A DNA stretch of 64,000 nucleotides from Chryseobacterium sp. Leaf180. GTDB lineage: Bacteria; Bacteroidota; Bacteroidia; Flavobacteriales; Weeksellaceae. Each line of letters starts with the position of its first letter. Positions within the stretch are counted from its first letter, which is position 1. The stretch spans positions 977,100 through 1,041,099 of the forward strand of contig NZ_LMPJ01000001.1 in assembly GCF_001424585.1 (NCBI RefSeq). The letters run 5' to 3'. Made by a program: the position numbers and the translations under genes. The notes under the pieces were generated by a model that saw nothing but the letters and a program-made list of their open reading frames with translations, searched no databases and was not told the origin of the DNA. Below, in pieces: positions 16,847 through 27,300 of the stretch.

Positions 16847-17038
16847 TTATTTGAATGCATAATATTCTACTCCGTGCTCGTCATCAGAATAATCATTATC
16901 AAAATGACGGTGGTGATCTGAGTAATAATCATTGTATTTTCTGCTTTTCTTGCTTAAAATTTTCTTTACGCCCAAAAAACCCAACACTGCCAAAAGACCT
17001 ATCCCTCCTGCCAATAAAACGCCGACTTCTTTTTTCAT
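16847..17038 (-). CDS. Small single-pass membrane protein with His/Asp-rich tail
   Basis: A 63-aa protein: residues 5-22 (VGVLLAGGIGLLAVLGFL) form one glycine-rich membrane helix, followed by a basic stretch (KKILSKKSRK) and a tail dense in His, Asp and Tyr (DYYSDHHRHFDNDYSDDEH). The tail could bind a metal, but that is inference. The basic patch after the helix suggests the tail is cytoplasmic. Its own terminator and the divergent gene at 17205 make it a stand-alone unit. No known family. Confidence 0.65.
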   Translation of the reverse strand: MKKEVGVLLAGGIGLLAVLGFLGVKKILSKKSRKYNDYYSDHHRHFDNDYSDDEHGVEYYAFK

Positions 17039-17204
17039 ACTTAAAACTGTTTAGTACCATACGAAAGCAAATAGTGTTCCTTTTCAGTACGATAATATTG
17101 TAAATTTTTGTTAATACAAGAATCGGTGATAATCCGTCAGGTACCATAAACATTACTATGGTTTGAAAATTGTACTCTGAAAAGCAACCTTAAAAAATAG
17201 TACT

Positions 17205-17555
17205 ATGGAAAATCCGAAACTGAATAACGAAGACAATATGAGCACACTGAGCCAAGTGATGAATACAATGGCAAAACGTGGCATAACCAAAGAATTCCGC
17301 ATGAACGAAAACTGCGAAATGAAGTTCGAAAATTCTGAAAAAAACTATCGTCCGGAAGAACTTACGATCGTGAAAAGTTACCGCTTTGAAGGTGACAGCA
17401 ACCCGGATGACAGCGCCGTTCTTTATATCGTTTCAGATAATGATGGCAATAAAGGTATGATCATCGATTCGTACGGAGCCGACAGCAATTATCCCGGTGA
17501 AGAGTTTGATGCGTTTCTACGAGATATACAGATCAAAGAAACTGACGAATTTTAA
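17205..17555 (+). CDS. Conserved small acidic protein of unknown function
   Basis: A 116-aa soluble, acidic protein. Bacteroidota homologues of this type are often labelled phosphoribosylpyrophosphate synthetase, but nothing here resembles the PRPP-binding or catalytic motifs, so I do not adopt the name. The core MAKRGITKEFRM, then YRPEELTIVKSYRFEGDS and DNDGNKGMIIDSYGA, looks like a single alpha/beta domain. A second ATG at 17238 (MSTLSQVM) may be the true start, because the first 11 residues look unstructured. A strong terminator follows. Confidence 0.65.
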   Translation: MENPKLNNEDNMSTLSQVMNTMAKRGITKEFRMNENCEMKFENSEKNYRPEELTIVKSYRFEGDSNPDDSAVLYIVSDNDGNKGMIIDSYGADSNYPGEEFDAFLRDIQIKETDEF

Positions 17556-17573
17556 CATAAATTCAAGTAAAAC

Positions 17574-17611
17574 AAAAAACGTCCTGATATAAATATTCAG
17601 GACGTTTTTTT
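17574..17611. terminator. Bidirectional terminator between convergent genes
   Basis: AAAAAACGTCCTGA (17574-17587) pairs with TCAGGACGTTTTTT (17597-17610), giving a T-run on both strands. It serves the gene ending at 17555 and the minus-strand gene ending at 17611. Confidence 0.9.
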
Positions 17612-20142
17612 CATTTCTTCTTTACTTTTGCGGCTTCGACAGGAACTGTTTTCGTCGGCTCAAGTTTGATTCCGATCAGCGTTCGTTTCAGACCATCTTC
17701 AATGCCTTTCCAGAAAAGATTAAAGAACGATTTCGTAGGATCGCGATCCACATCTTCTACCACCACGGCTTCCGGAAATTTATCTGAATCTGATTTAATA
17801 AACAGATTAGCAACAGCACTCAAAATTCCTTTTTTCTCTTTTGTTTCTTTTTTCAGAACCGTAATTTTTAAGTCTTTATGCTTAATACTGAACGGCCCGC
17901 CGATACCTTTTGGATTTCCTTTGAAATTGAACAGCATTTCATTAATCGTTCCTGTCGCGGTCACGCTCATGTAAGGAACAACGAACGAATTAAGTGCTAC
18001 CGCAGGAATATTACTGAGCTTTCCGCCAATTGAAAAACGGTCGCTCCGGTCGGCAGTGTCAAAATCCCAGTTCACATTCAGCGGTGAGGTTTTCATAAAA
18101 ATACAGTTAATTTTAATACCCACACGCGTCGGTTTGTTTTTCATTTTTGCCGAATTAAGATTGGTTACCGCCATATTGAAATTTGTAAACGTCAGTTTAC
18201 CAGGTCCGTCACTTTTCGGCGTATCTTCCTCATACACCAAAACCGAATTTTTCAGCTGAACCAAATTAATAAGCATTGGAATTTTGATCTCGCGAAGCAT
18301 TTTAGAATAAAGTGGTTTTTTCTTCGGATCGTCATCTGGAACTTTACTTCTGAAAATATTCGCGTCGGCACCTTCAACAGTCATTTTTGAAGCAAAAATC
18401 GATTTTTCCTCAGACAGAAAATCCCAGTTTCCCTGCGCCGAAACTTGTTTTACACTGATATCATAAAGGTCTTTTTCCGTGTCAATCATTTTGATAAACG
18501 CGTTTCGCGAAACGAGCGGCTTCATTGAAAAATTGGCAAGCGAAAAATTTTTCTCGGTAAAACTTAATGCCTGACCTTTCATCAGATAAAACTCCGTTTT
18601 GTACGCGAAATCTTTAGCTTTCAGACTGTAATTTTTCACAGAAAAAGCAATTCCGTCTTTCGAAGAGTTTTCTGTGATTTCTGCATTATTCAGCTGCGCA
18701 TTCAGGTTTGAAAAACTTAGAGGCTGATTTTTTGAAATATATTCAATACTGGAATTTTTAAGATCAACCTGATGAATTTTTACAGGAAATAAAAGGCTTT
18801 CAGCACGTTTTTTAGATTTTGGCTTTGTAATTCCGGCTATAATATTTCCATTGATATTTTCCAGAAGAAGATTCTGTACATCGAGTTTTATTTTCTTATC
18901 AACTACTTCGAAAGTATTCAGATTAAAGGCAATTTTACCGCCTTTCAGTCCCATCGAAGTTTTTTCTGAATTTTCCGAAATTGGTTCGGATGAAATATCG
19001 GTGAATTCTCCTTTCTTTTCCGTCAGACTAAACTTCCCGATTCCAAAATCCTGGTGTGTGAAAAAATGCAGCCTGCTTCCGCTTATGTTAAAATCCTTGT
19101 ATTGCACCGGAATGATTTCCTGCGAACTATTTTTATCAATTTTAAAAGCATTAATGCTCGCATTCAGCAAAGGCGCGTCCAGTAATTTTTCGCCGTTTGG
19201 TTTTTTGATGAGGATTTTAGCATTCGCAATTTTTATGTTATCCAGATTGACTTCAAAATTAAACGGCTTTTTTAGTTGATCCGGAACGGCATCAGTGGTA
19301 GAAATTTCCAGCTGCGGATTTTGAAAAAAAGCATTCGTGAGCGTCACCTTATTCTTCTTCAGAATCATATCCTGAAAAACCATTTTCTGAAGCGTCATCG
19401 CGTAAAGCTGTTTCTTCTTTGGAAACTTTCTTTTAAAATCATCAAAAGAAACAAGCGGTTTTACCACAACATTTTCCGCCGACAGTTTTCCGTTTGCAGT
19501 TGCCATTTTCTTCACCGTGATAGCATAAACTTCATTAGGCCGAAAATAAAAATTGCGCGTGGAAATACTATAAGAATCGAATAGCAGAGGCAAATCATTT
19601 TCTGTAGGTTCTTCAGGTAAAGAAAGCTCGTCAACTGATAAATTGAGATCGTCTGCCGCAAAATATGGCGAATGGTCAGATTTTAAAATACGGATCGAAC
19701 CATTGATAATTTTTATATTGTCAAAAGCAACAGGATTGCGCTTTTTTGGCGCTTTTTTATCTTTTGGTTTTGCTAAAGTAATCTGAAGATTTGGCCGCGC
19801 CAGTAGAATATCGCTTGAATGAATAACTTTATTTACAACCGCATCATAAATCCCGAAACGGCTAACTTTCAATGTATCAATCGTTCCGCGAAAGCCAATA
19901 ATTTTATCGTTCTCAGGATTTTTAGTTTTTACGGAAATCTGTGTTGCAAAAACATTTCCGGTGCCGAGATCGACCCCTAAAGTTTTGTAGCTGACAAGAT
20001 AGTCGGTATTATTTTTAATGTAAACCGGAAGGCGGTTTTTAAGCCAGAGATTCAGCGCAAAATTGGCGATAAGCACGATCCCAAAAAAAATTCCCAGACC
20101 GATCAACAGCTTTTTCACCCACGGTTTTTTCGTGATTTTCAT
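17611..20142 (-). CDS. AsmA/DUF748-like membrane-anchored protein with an internal duplication
   Basis: An 843-aa protein with one N-terminal membrane anchor (LLIGLGIFFGIVLIANFALNL, residues 12-32) and a long beta-rich periplasmic region, like AsmA, TamB and DUF748 proteins that act in envelope lipid transport or outer-membrane homeostasis. The start is typical of the family (LPVYIKNNTDYLVSYKTL, then SVDLGTGN-like text). Two segments align: VKPLVS plus about 60 residues near 225, and MKPLVS plus about 60 residues near 538, each followed by a LY-x-M/I-x-LQK/VKQ helix-strand pattern. The C-terminal tail is lysine-rich. It lies 12 bases downstream of the WG-repeat gene on the same strand. The exact function is not known. 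Confidence 0.7.
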   Translation of the reverse strand: MKITKKPWVKKLLIGLGIFFGIVLIANFALNLWLKNRLPVYIKNNTDYLVSYKTLGVDLGTGNVFATQISVKTKNPENDKIIGFRGTIDTLKVSRFGIYDAVVNKVIHSSDILLARPNLQITLAKPKDKKAPKKRNPVAFDNIKIINGSIRILKSDHSPYFAADDLNLSVDELSLPEEPTENDLPLLFDSYSISTRNFYFRPNEVYAITVKKMATANGKLSAENVVVKPLVSFDDFKRKFPKKKQLYAMTLQKMVFQDMILKKNKVTLTNAFFQNPQLEISTTDAVPDQLKKPFNFEVNLDNIKIANAKILIKKPNGEKLLDAPLLNASINAFKIDKNSSQEIIPVQYKDFNISGSRLHFFTHQDFGIGKFSLTEKKGEFTDISSEPISENSEKTSMGLKGGKIAFNLNTFEVVDKKIKLDVQNLLLENINGNIIAGITKPKSKKRAESLLFPVKIHQVDLKNSSIEYISKNQPLSFSNLNAQLNNAEITENSSKDGIAFSVKNYSLKAKDFAYKTEFYLMKGQALSFTEKNFSLANFSMKPLVSRNAFIKMIDTEKDLYDISVKQVSAQGNWDFLSEEKSIFASKMTVEGADANIFRSKVPDDDPKKKPLYSKMLREIKIPMLINLVQLKNSVLVYEEDTPKSDGPGKLTFTNFNMAVTNLNSAKMKNKPTRVGIKINCIFMKTSPLNVNWDFDTADRSDRFSIGGKLSNIPAVALNSFVVPYMSVTATGTINEMLFNFKGNPKGIGGPFSIKHKDLKITVLKKETKEKKGILSAVANLFIKSDSDKFPEAVVVEDVDRDPTKSFFNLFWKGIEDGLKRTLIGIKLEPTKTVPVEAAKVKKK

Positions 20143-20154
20143 GTTTAATTTTGT

Positions 20155-21999
20155 TTATCGAAGTTCTGTTGGCGGAGGTGGTTCTACTATCTCAGAGTTT
20201 TCAGTAACAAATTTTTCCGTCAGATTTGATTTTAAAATTTTTCCTTTTTTATCTATTAGAAAATACGAATTCCCTTTTTTTGCATAAATCTTCTGTTCGG
20301 TCTTGTTATAGCCAAAGAAATCATTTTGATCTGGGAAAATTTCATCATAAATAAAATCACACAAGATTTTTCCTTCTTCATTTATAATTCCGGCTTTGTT
20401 TTGTTTCTTAGCGAAAATTAAACCATTGAGATATTGAAACTTATCGAAAATCGGTGGAATGGTTATTTTAAAGTTTTCATGATCGATTAAACCAGTTTTT
20501 CCTTTTTTGACAATGAATTTAGAATGTCGTGGTCCATATTCAGTCCAATTTGAAATTTCATCGTATTCCAAAGGAAGAATTATTTTTTTGTCGATATCAA
20601 TAATTCCAAACTTTTTGTTTTTCGAAACAATAAGATAGTTGTGGTTATTGAATATTGGAGTTACCGAATTATATCCCTCAATTAGTACTTTGTTATTGAT
20701 ATTGATTATTTTATTGTCCGCAATAAACAAATTCTTTTCACGTAGTTCTTCATCGTCAAATTTATCATACAATGGAAAAATTCCTTTGTATTGAATGGGG
20801 ATTTTTATTTTTCCTTTTTCATCAATTATACCAAATTTTTCTTCTTTTGAAATTTCCAAAAATGAAGTTCCTTCCAGTTCAGACATTGTGTCGTACTCAA
20901 ATGGTATAAGAACATTTCCTTGCCAATCTATTTTTCCAAACTTATTTTTAAGATTTTTAAAAATCAAAAATGATTTATCTGTAGAATAACTACTGTAAAT
21001 AGGCTGATGTGAAAGACCGACTTCATCGAGTTGTTTATTTAAAATATGATAAACATTTCCTTTTCTAGCATTGTAATATTCTGAATAACTAGAGTAATTG
21101 GTATCGCAGGGTTGAATAAAATCATATTCTAATGGGATTTTAAATTCTCCATTGGTCTTTATCATTCCATACTTCCCTTTCCTTTTTACAATTGCATTTT
21201 TAAAGGTATCGAATACACTTGCGGAATCAAATTTATTATTGGGAAAAGACGCCTGAGCTTTTAAATTTATAAATTCAAATTTGCCGTCTCTTTCCACAAG
21301 AGCTGCACCATTTCCAAAATAGGTAGAAGCATCTCTTTTAAAAAAATCTTTAGAAAAATCTGTAATATCTGTGCGATGTATTTTATCATAAACAAAATCT
21401 GAGAGTTGCTTTCCTTGATTATCAAAAACAGCCCACTTCCCGTTTTTCTTTACAACTACATTAGTATCGAGCATTTGCTGATTAACGTCGGGATATATAA
21501 TGGCAATAACCTCCATACCTTTTTTATTAATAAAGCCCCATTTGCCATTTTTCTGAACCGCGCACAAGCCACTTGGTCGGAAATAATCGACCTCATCATA
21601 CTGAGGAGAAATCACAAATTGCCCTTGGGTATTAATAAATCCCCACTTTTGCTTTTTTTTAGCAGAAGCAAGTCCTTCAGAAAAAATGTTGATTGCTTCA
21701 AAATCGCCTTCTAATTTTAAATTATTTTTTGTGATGAAAAATTCTTTGCCATTATTTTTCGCATATGCCAATCCATTTTCAAAAGGATTTAGAAAATCAT
21801 ATTCAAAAGGAATTACGACCAAACTGTCTTTATCTATGAATCCCCATTTATTGGGTTGGTGAAGATTTACTCTAATCCAACCTGTTTCTTCATCCTTTTC
21901 AAAATGCGATATATTTTTTCTAGACAAGTCAATCTTTTCCTGTGATTTTGAATTACAAGAAACTATGAGTACTAATAAAACAAATAAAATGTTTTTCAT
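20155..21999 (-). CDS. WG (KWG) repeat lipoprotein
   Basis: A 614-aa protein made almost entirely of about a dozen WG repeats, each around 45 residues with the pattern GKWGFIN..G...IP..YD (e.g. NKWGFIDKDSLVVIPFEYD, QKWGFINTQGQFVISPQYD, KKFGIIDIDKKIILPLEYD). The N-terminus MKNILFVLLVLIVSCNSKSQ is a lipoprotein signal with Cys near residue 15. WG repeats form beta-rich solenoids or propellers with unknown, probably binding, roles. I chose ATG 21999; the longer frame from 22020 would overlap the preceding gene. It is followed closely by the AsmA-like gene. Confidence 0.85.
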   Translation of the reverse strand: MKNILFVLLVLIVSCNSKSQEKIDLSRKNISHFEKDEETGWIRVNLHQPNKWGFIDKDSLVVIPFEYDFLNPFENGLAYAKNNGKEFFITKNNLKLEGDFEAINIFSEGLASAKKKQKWGFINTQGQFVISPQYDEVDYFRPSGLCAVQKNGKWGFINKKGMEVIAIIYPDVNQQMLDTNVVVKKNGKWAVFDNQGKQLSDFVYDKIHRTDITDFSKDFFKRDASTYFGNGAALVERDGKFEFINLKAQASFPNNKFDSASVFDTFKNAIVKRKGKYGMIKTNGEFKIPLEYDFIQPCDTNYSSYSEYYNARKGNVYHILNKQLDEVGLSHQPIYSSYSTDKSFLIFKNLKNKFGKIDWQGNVLIPFEYDTMSELEGTSFLEISKEEKFGIIDEKGKIKIPIQYKGIFPLYDKFDDEELREKNLFIADNKIININNKVLIEGYNSVTPIFNNHNYLIVSKNKKFGIIDIDKKIILPLEYDEISNWTEYGPRHSKFIVKKGKTGLIDHENFKITIPPIFDKFQYLNGLIFAKKQNKAGIINEEGKILCDFIYDEIFPDQNDFFGYNKTEQKIYAKKGNSYFLIDKKGKILKSNLTEKFVTENSEIVEPPPPTELR

Positions 22000-22000
22000 T

Positions 22001-22795
22001 TTAAGAAATTTCCAGCTCAATCACATATCCCTCATGCCCTCTCACATTCATAAAATTCCCTCCCTCAAAAGCTAAATACTGACCTTTAATACCGATAAGT
22101 CTTCCGGTAAATTCCGGGTTTTTGTCTAAAGTAAAAGAAGCTACCTTTTCGGGTTTTGAATACGGATAATCAAATTTCCACATCTCTTCACCTTCCGAAT
22201 AAAACTTCTGAAAATCATCCGGAAAATATTCTCTGATCTTCTGCTGAAAATCGGCGAGATCAATTTCATCTTCAAAATCATCCTGAAGCATCTTCCGCCA
22301 GTTGGTTTTATCGGCCAGATGATTTTTCAGCGCGACTTCGATCATGCCGGCTTCGTAGCGGTTTTCGGTGCGCGCGATAGGCAAAGCAAATGTTGCGCCC
22401 TGATCAATCCACCGCGTCGGGATCTGAGAATTTCGCGTGACGCCCACTTTCACATCGCCGGTGTACGCAAGGTAAACCGTATGTGGCTGCAGCTGAATTT
22501 TCATCTCCACATCGAGATCACGCTCGCCGATGCCGAGATGCGCCGTAGAAAGTTCGGGACGGATGATCGTGTCGCTGGCATACGGACTTTCAAAAAAGCA
22601 GCTTTTACAGAAACCCATTCTGTAAATCTGCCGGTCGTGGCCGCAGTGTACACATTGGTATCCATCGTGCTTTATAGAAAGCGTTTTCCCGAGCAACTCG
22701 TTCATGTGAATAAGGTCGCCGGAAAGGTTTAAATAATATTGAATCGGCTCTGCATTGTAGCTCGACATTTTGAGGATTTGCCCACGAAACTGCAT
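22001..22795 (-). CDS. DUF2797 domain protein with two CxxC pairs
   Basis: A 264-aa protein of the DUF2797 family, function unknown. A zinc-ribbon-like CVHCGHDRQIYRMGFCKSCF is near residues 48-68. HTVYLAYTGDVKVGVTRNSQIPTRWIDQG (near 130) resembles a GIY-YIG-like fold start, as in this family. ATG 22795 (MQFRGQILKMSS) is preferred over the TTG at 22831. The WG-repeat gene begins two bases after its stop, so the two are one transcription unit, with the epimerase diverging on the other side. Confidence 0.8.
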   Translation of the reverse strand: MQFRGQILKMSSYNAEPIQYYLNLSGDLIHMNELLGKTLSIKHDGYQCVHCGHDRQIYRMGFCKSCFFESPYASDTIIRPELSTAHLGIGERDLDVEMKIQLQPHTVYLAYTGDVKVGVTRNSQIPTRWIDQGATFALPIARTENRYEAGMIEVALKNHLADKTNWRKMLQDDFEDEIDLADFQQKIREYFPDDFQKFYSEGEEMWKFDYPYSKPEKVASFTLDKNPEFTGRLIGIKGQYLAFEGGNFMNVRGHEGYVIELEIS

Positions 22796-22857
22796 AAAAT
22801 CTTTGTTACATTTTACAGTAAATTTAATCAATTATCTATTTACACCGCTTTAATTTA

Positions 22858-22865
22858 TATTTTTG
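22858..22865 (+). promoter_or_regulatory. -7 box of the epimerase gene
   Basis: TATTTTTG matches TAnnTTTG, 19 bases before the ATG at 22885. Confidence 0.5.
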
Positions 22866-22884
22866 TCTGAAATAAGCAACACAG

Positions 22885-23907
22885 ATGACGTATCTCGTTA
22901 CCGGCGGAAGCGGCTTTATCGGTTCCCATCTGGTAGAAAAACTTTTATCTCACGGACATTCTGTCATAAATATTGACAATTTTGATGACTTCTACGATTA
23001 CCGCATCAAAATCATCAACACACTGGAATCTCTTCAGCAAAAACCCGAGTTTTCTTTTTCTGAAAAATCTTCAGATTTAAAAAAACTGTCAGAAGAAACG
23101 CAGTCAACAAACTATACCTTATATATACAGGATATCCGCGACAAAGAAGGTTTAAAGCAAATTTTTGAGCAGCATACTTTTGACAGCATCATTCATCTGG
23201 CGGCGCTTGCGGGCGTTCGGCCATCGATTGAGCGACCGTTGGAATATGAAGAAGTGAACATCCGCGGAACGATGAATCTCTGGGAACTGGCGAATGAATT
23301 TGGAATAAAAAAAGTGGTTTGCGCATCGTCCTCAAGTGTGTACGGCAATTCAGATTACGTTCCTTTTTCAGAAAAAGATAATGTGGATAAGCCTATCTCG
23401 CCTTATGCCGCGACCAAACGCAGTATGGAAGTTCTGGGCCATGTGTATCATCATTTATATAAAATTGATATGATTCATCTGCGTTTTTTCACGGTTTACG
23501 GGCCGCGGCAGAGACCCGATCTGGCTATTCATAAATTTGCCAGACTCATGGCTGCAGGAGAAGAAATTCCGTTTTACGGCGATGGTACTACAGCACGCGA
23601 TTATACATTTATTGATGATACCGTTGAAGGTATTTTAAAATCAATAGAATATCTTGAAAATCACGACCGTGTTTACGAGATCATTAATCTGGGAGAAAGT
23701 GAAGTGATTACTTTAAATGAAATGCTGGCAGTTTTAGAAAAGAATTTAGGAAAAACCGCAAAGCTGAAAAAAATGGCGATGCAGCCCGGCGATGTCACAA
23801 AAACGTATGCCGATATTGCTAAAGCAAAACACCTTTTGGCGTATCAGCCGGCCACAAACTTCCAAAATGGCATAAAAATTTTTGTGGAATGGTTTTTGGG
23901 AAAATGA
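22885..23907 (+). CDS. NAD-dependent nucleotide-sugar epimerase (UDP-glucuronate 4-epimerase-like)
   Basis: A 340-aa extended SDR. The NAD-binding TGGSGFIGSHLVEKLL is at residues 6-21, the catalytic Ser region is CASSSSVYGNSDYVPFSE and the YxxxK motif is YAATKRSME near residue 174; FTVYGPRQRPDLAIHKFA then lines the sugar site. The overall pattern fits UDP-glucuronate 4-epimerase/CapI types, which supply galacturonate for capsule or LPS, but C4-epimerisation of other UDP-sugars is possible. No glycan cluster surrounds it. Confidence 0.87.
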   Translation: MTYLVTGGSGFIGSHLVEKLLSHGHSVINIDNFDDFYDYRIKIINTLESLQQKPEFSFSEKSSDLKKLSEETQSTNYTLYIQDIRDKEGLKQIFEQHTFDSIIHLAALAGVRPSIERPLEYEEVNIRGTMNLWELANEFGIKKVVCASSSSVYGNSDYVPFSEKDNVDKPISPYAATKRSMEVLGHVYHHLYKIDMIHLRFFTVYGPRQRPDLAIHKFARLMAAGEEIPFYGDGTTARDYTFIDDTVEGILKSIEYLENHDRVYEIINLGESEVITLNEMLAVLEKNLGKTAKLKKMAMQPGDVTKTYADIAKAKHLLAYQPATNFQNGIKIFVEWFLGK

Positions 23908-24010
23908 GGCCAGCTACCGAGATTATGCTTACAGCGCTAAGGCAGCTGAAATTTCATAAAAAGAATTGAAAATCAAGTGGTAAAAAAGTTTATAATATAA
24001 GCTATTTTTA

Positions 24011-24018
24011 TACTTTTG
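24011..24018 (+). promoter_or_regulatory. -7 box of the DUF2795-like gene
   Basis: TACTTTTG matches TAnnTTTG and ends 15 bases before ATG 24034. It also contains the TTG that would otherwise extend the ORF to 24016. Confidence 0.6.
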
Positions 24019-24033
24019 CAAAAAATATATTAT

Positions 24034-24255
24034 ATGTACTGGACATTAGAATTAGCATCGTATCTGAGTGACGCACCATGGCCGATGACAAAGGCAGAAT
24101 TGATCGACTATGCCATCCGCACAGGCGCACCGATGGAAGTGGTAGAAAATCTTCAGGCAATTGAAGACGAAGGTGAGGTGTATGATGCTATCGATGAGAT
24201 CTGGAGTGATTATCCTACGGATGAAGATTATCTCTGGAACGAAGACGAATATTAA
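24034..24255 (+). CDS. Small acidic DUF2795-like protein
   Basis: A 73-aa, very acidic protein (MYWTLELASYLSDAPWPMTK to YLWNEDEY). The core LSDAPWPMTKAELIDYAIRTGAPMEVVENLQ is that of the DUF2795 fold, a small helical domain of unknown role found in Bacteroidota and others. The start is set by the promoter box just upstream. It lies in front of secA but is separated from it by its own terminator. Confidence 0.75.
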   Translation: MYWTLELASYLSDAPWPMTKAELIDYAIRTGAPMEVVENLQAIEDEGEVYDAIDEIWSDYPTDEDYLWNEDEY

Positions 24256-24263
24256 AGCAACAG

Positions 24264-24293
24264 GCTTTAAGCACAACGCTTGAAGCTTTTTTT
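24264..24293 (+). terminator. Terminator of the DUF2795-like gene
   Basis: GCTTTAAGC / GCTTGAAGC (one G-T pair) with a 5-base loop, followed by seven T residues, nine bases after the stop. Confidence 0.8.
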
Positions 24294-24370
24294 AAATATC
24301 ATTTTACGCAGAACAGCGTGTTACTAAAAACGCCTGCAGCTTTCCGCTGCCGGCATAAAGCAAAAAATTT

Positions 24371-27300
24371 ATGAGTTTTTTAAATAAAGTTCTAAAAGGA
24401 TTTTTGGGAGACAAAAAAGCACAAGACCTTAAAGAAGTAAAAAAAGTTGTTACCAAAATAAAATCTGTAGAGCCCGAGATCCAGAAACTGTCTGATGATG
24501 AGCTGAGAAGTAAAACACTGCAGTTTAAAGAAAAAATCAAAGAAGCTACTTCTTCGATCACTTCGCAGATTGAGCAGACGCAGGAGCAGATCAAAAACTC
24601 TGGTAACGTAGACGAAAAAGAAGCGCTGTTTGCTAAAATCGAAACTTTAAAAAAAGAATCTTACGAAATAGAAGAGAAAGTTCTTCTTCAGGTTTTGCCG
24701 GAAGCTTTTGCTTTGATTAAAGAAACTTCGCGACGCTGGGCAGAGAACGGAGAAATTCGTGTGACAGCTACCGACTGGGACAGAGAACTGGCCAATGCCG
24801 GAAAAGATTTCATCGAAATCCAGGGTAACGAAGCCGTTTGGAAAAGCTCATGGAACGCTGCAGGAACACCTGTAGTTTGGGACATGGTGCATTATGACAC
24901 GCAGTTTATCGGTGGTGTGATTCTTCACAGCGGAAAAATCGCAGAGATGGCGACAGGTGAAGGTAAGACATTGGTGGGAACTCTTCCTATCTATTTAAAT
25001 GCACTTCCTGCAAGAGGTGTACACGTGGTAACGGTAAATGATTATCTGGCAAAACGTGACTCAGCGTGGATGGGACCATTGTACCAATTCCACGGAATGT
25101 CTATTGACTGTATTGATAATCACCAGCCCAACTCAGACGGAAGAAGAAAAGCATACAATTCAGATATTACGTACGGAACCAACAACGAATTTGGTTTTGA
25201 TTACCTGAGAGACAACATGGTGGCGTCGCCTTCGGAACTTGTGCAGAGAGAATTAAACTTTGCCATTGTAGATGAGGTTGACTCAGTTTTAGTGGATGAT
25301 GCGAGAACGCCTTTGATTATTTCAGGTCCGGTTCCGCAGGGCGACAGACAGGAATTTGATGTTTTAAAACCTTCTATCGACAGAATTGTTGAAGTTCAGA
25401 AAAAAACCGTTTCTGGGATTTTTAATGAAGCTAAAAAATTAATCGCTGCCGGAAATACAAAAGAAGGCGGATTCAAATTGCTTCAGGCATACAGAGGTTT
25501 GCCAAAAAACAGACAGCTAATTAAATTTTTATCGGAAAGCGGAAACCGCGCGTTGCTTCAGAAAGTTGAAGCGCAGTATATGCAGGACAACAACCGCGAT
25601 ATGCCGATTGTAGATAAAGATCTTTATTTCGTAATTGAAGAAAAAAACAATCAGGTAGACCTTACAGACAAAGGTGTAGAATATATGTCTCAGGGGAATT
25701 CTGACAACAATTTCTTCGTTCTTCCGGATATTGGAACTGAAATCGCTGAGCTTGAAGCTAAAAATTTATCTAAAGAGGAAGAATTTGAAGCTAAAGAAAA
25801 ACTGTTCTCCGATTTTGCTGAAAAATCTGAGCGTGTTCATACAATGAGTCAGCTTTTGAAAGCCTACACGCTTTTCGAAAAAGATGATGAATATGTAGTA
25901 ATAGACGGTGAAGTTAAAATCGTCGACGAGCAAACCGGTCGTATCATGGAAGGAAGACGTTATTCTGACGGTCTTCACCAGGCGATTGAAGCTAAAGAAA
26001 GTGTAAAAATCGAAGCTGCAACGCAGACTTTTGCGACGGTAACGCTTCAGAACTATTTCCGTATGTACAACAAACTTGCGGGGATGACTGGTACGGCAGA
26101 AACGGAAGCAGGCGAACTTTGGCAGATTTATAAACTGGATGTTGTGGTAATCCCTACCAACAGACCGATTCAGAGAGATGACAAGCAGGATCTGGTGTAC
26201 AAAACCAACCGTGAAAAATATAACGCTGTAATTGAAGAGATTGAAAATCTTACCGCGCAGGGAAGACCTGTTTTGGTGGGAACAACTTCGGTAGAAATTT
26301 CTCAGTTACTGTCGAAAGCGCTTCAGCTAAGAAAGATTCAGCACCAGGTTTTGAATGCGAAACTTCACAAAAAAGAAGCAGAAATCGTTGCCGGAGCAGG
26401 TCAGCCCGGAGTAGTAACGATTGCAACTAACATGGCAGGTCGTGGTACCGATATCAAGCTTTCAAAAGATGTGAAAGAAGCCGGAGGTTTAGCAATCATC
26501 GGAACAGAAAGACACGATTCAAGACGTGTTGACAGACAGTTGAGAGGTAGAGCGGGACGTCAGGGAGATCCTGGAAGCTCACAATTCTACGTTTCTTTGG
26601 AAGACAACTTGATGCGTCTATTCGGATCTGAAAGAATTGCTAAGATGATGGACAGAATGGGTCATAAGGAAGGTGAAGTCATTCAGCATTCCATGATCTC
26701 AAAATCGATCGAAAGAGCACAGAAAAAAGTGGAAGAAAACAACTTCGGAACAAGAAAAAGACTTCTTGAGTACGATGATGTAATGAATAAGCAGCGTGAT
26801 GTAATCTACAAAAGAAGAAAGAACGCATTGTTTGGAGATCACCTCAAATACGATATCGCCAACATGATTTTCGATGTGGCTAACTCAATCGTAGCGAAAG
26901 GAAAAGCCAACGGAAATTTCAAAGATTTTGAGTTTGAAGTGATTAAAAACTTCACGATGGAATCTCCGGTTTCTGAAAATGATTTTAAAAACAAACAGGT
27001 TCCTGAACTTACAGATCTTCTTTTCAAAGCTGCGCAGGCTGATTACGATATGAAGCTGAATCTGCTTAAAGAAAAATCTTTCCCGATTATCGAAAATGTT
27101 TACCAAAACCAAGGTTCGATGTTTAAAATGATTCAGGTACCTTTCACAGACGGAATCAAAACTTTAACGATTGTTACTGATCTTAAAGAAGCTTTTGAAA
27201 CGAAGTGTGAAAACCTCATCAATGATTTTGAAAAGAATATCACGCTTTCTATTATCGATGAAAACTGGAAACTTCATCTACGTGAAATGGATGATTTGAG

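Noticed and set aside
24294-24370. Possible riboswitch or leader upstream of secA
   Set aside because: Only short GC-rich pairings are seen; no known leader type and no promoter box could be placed.
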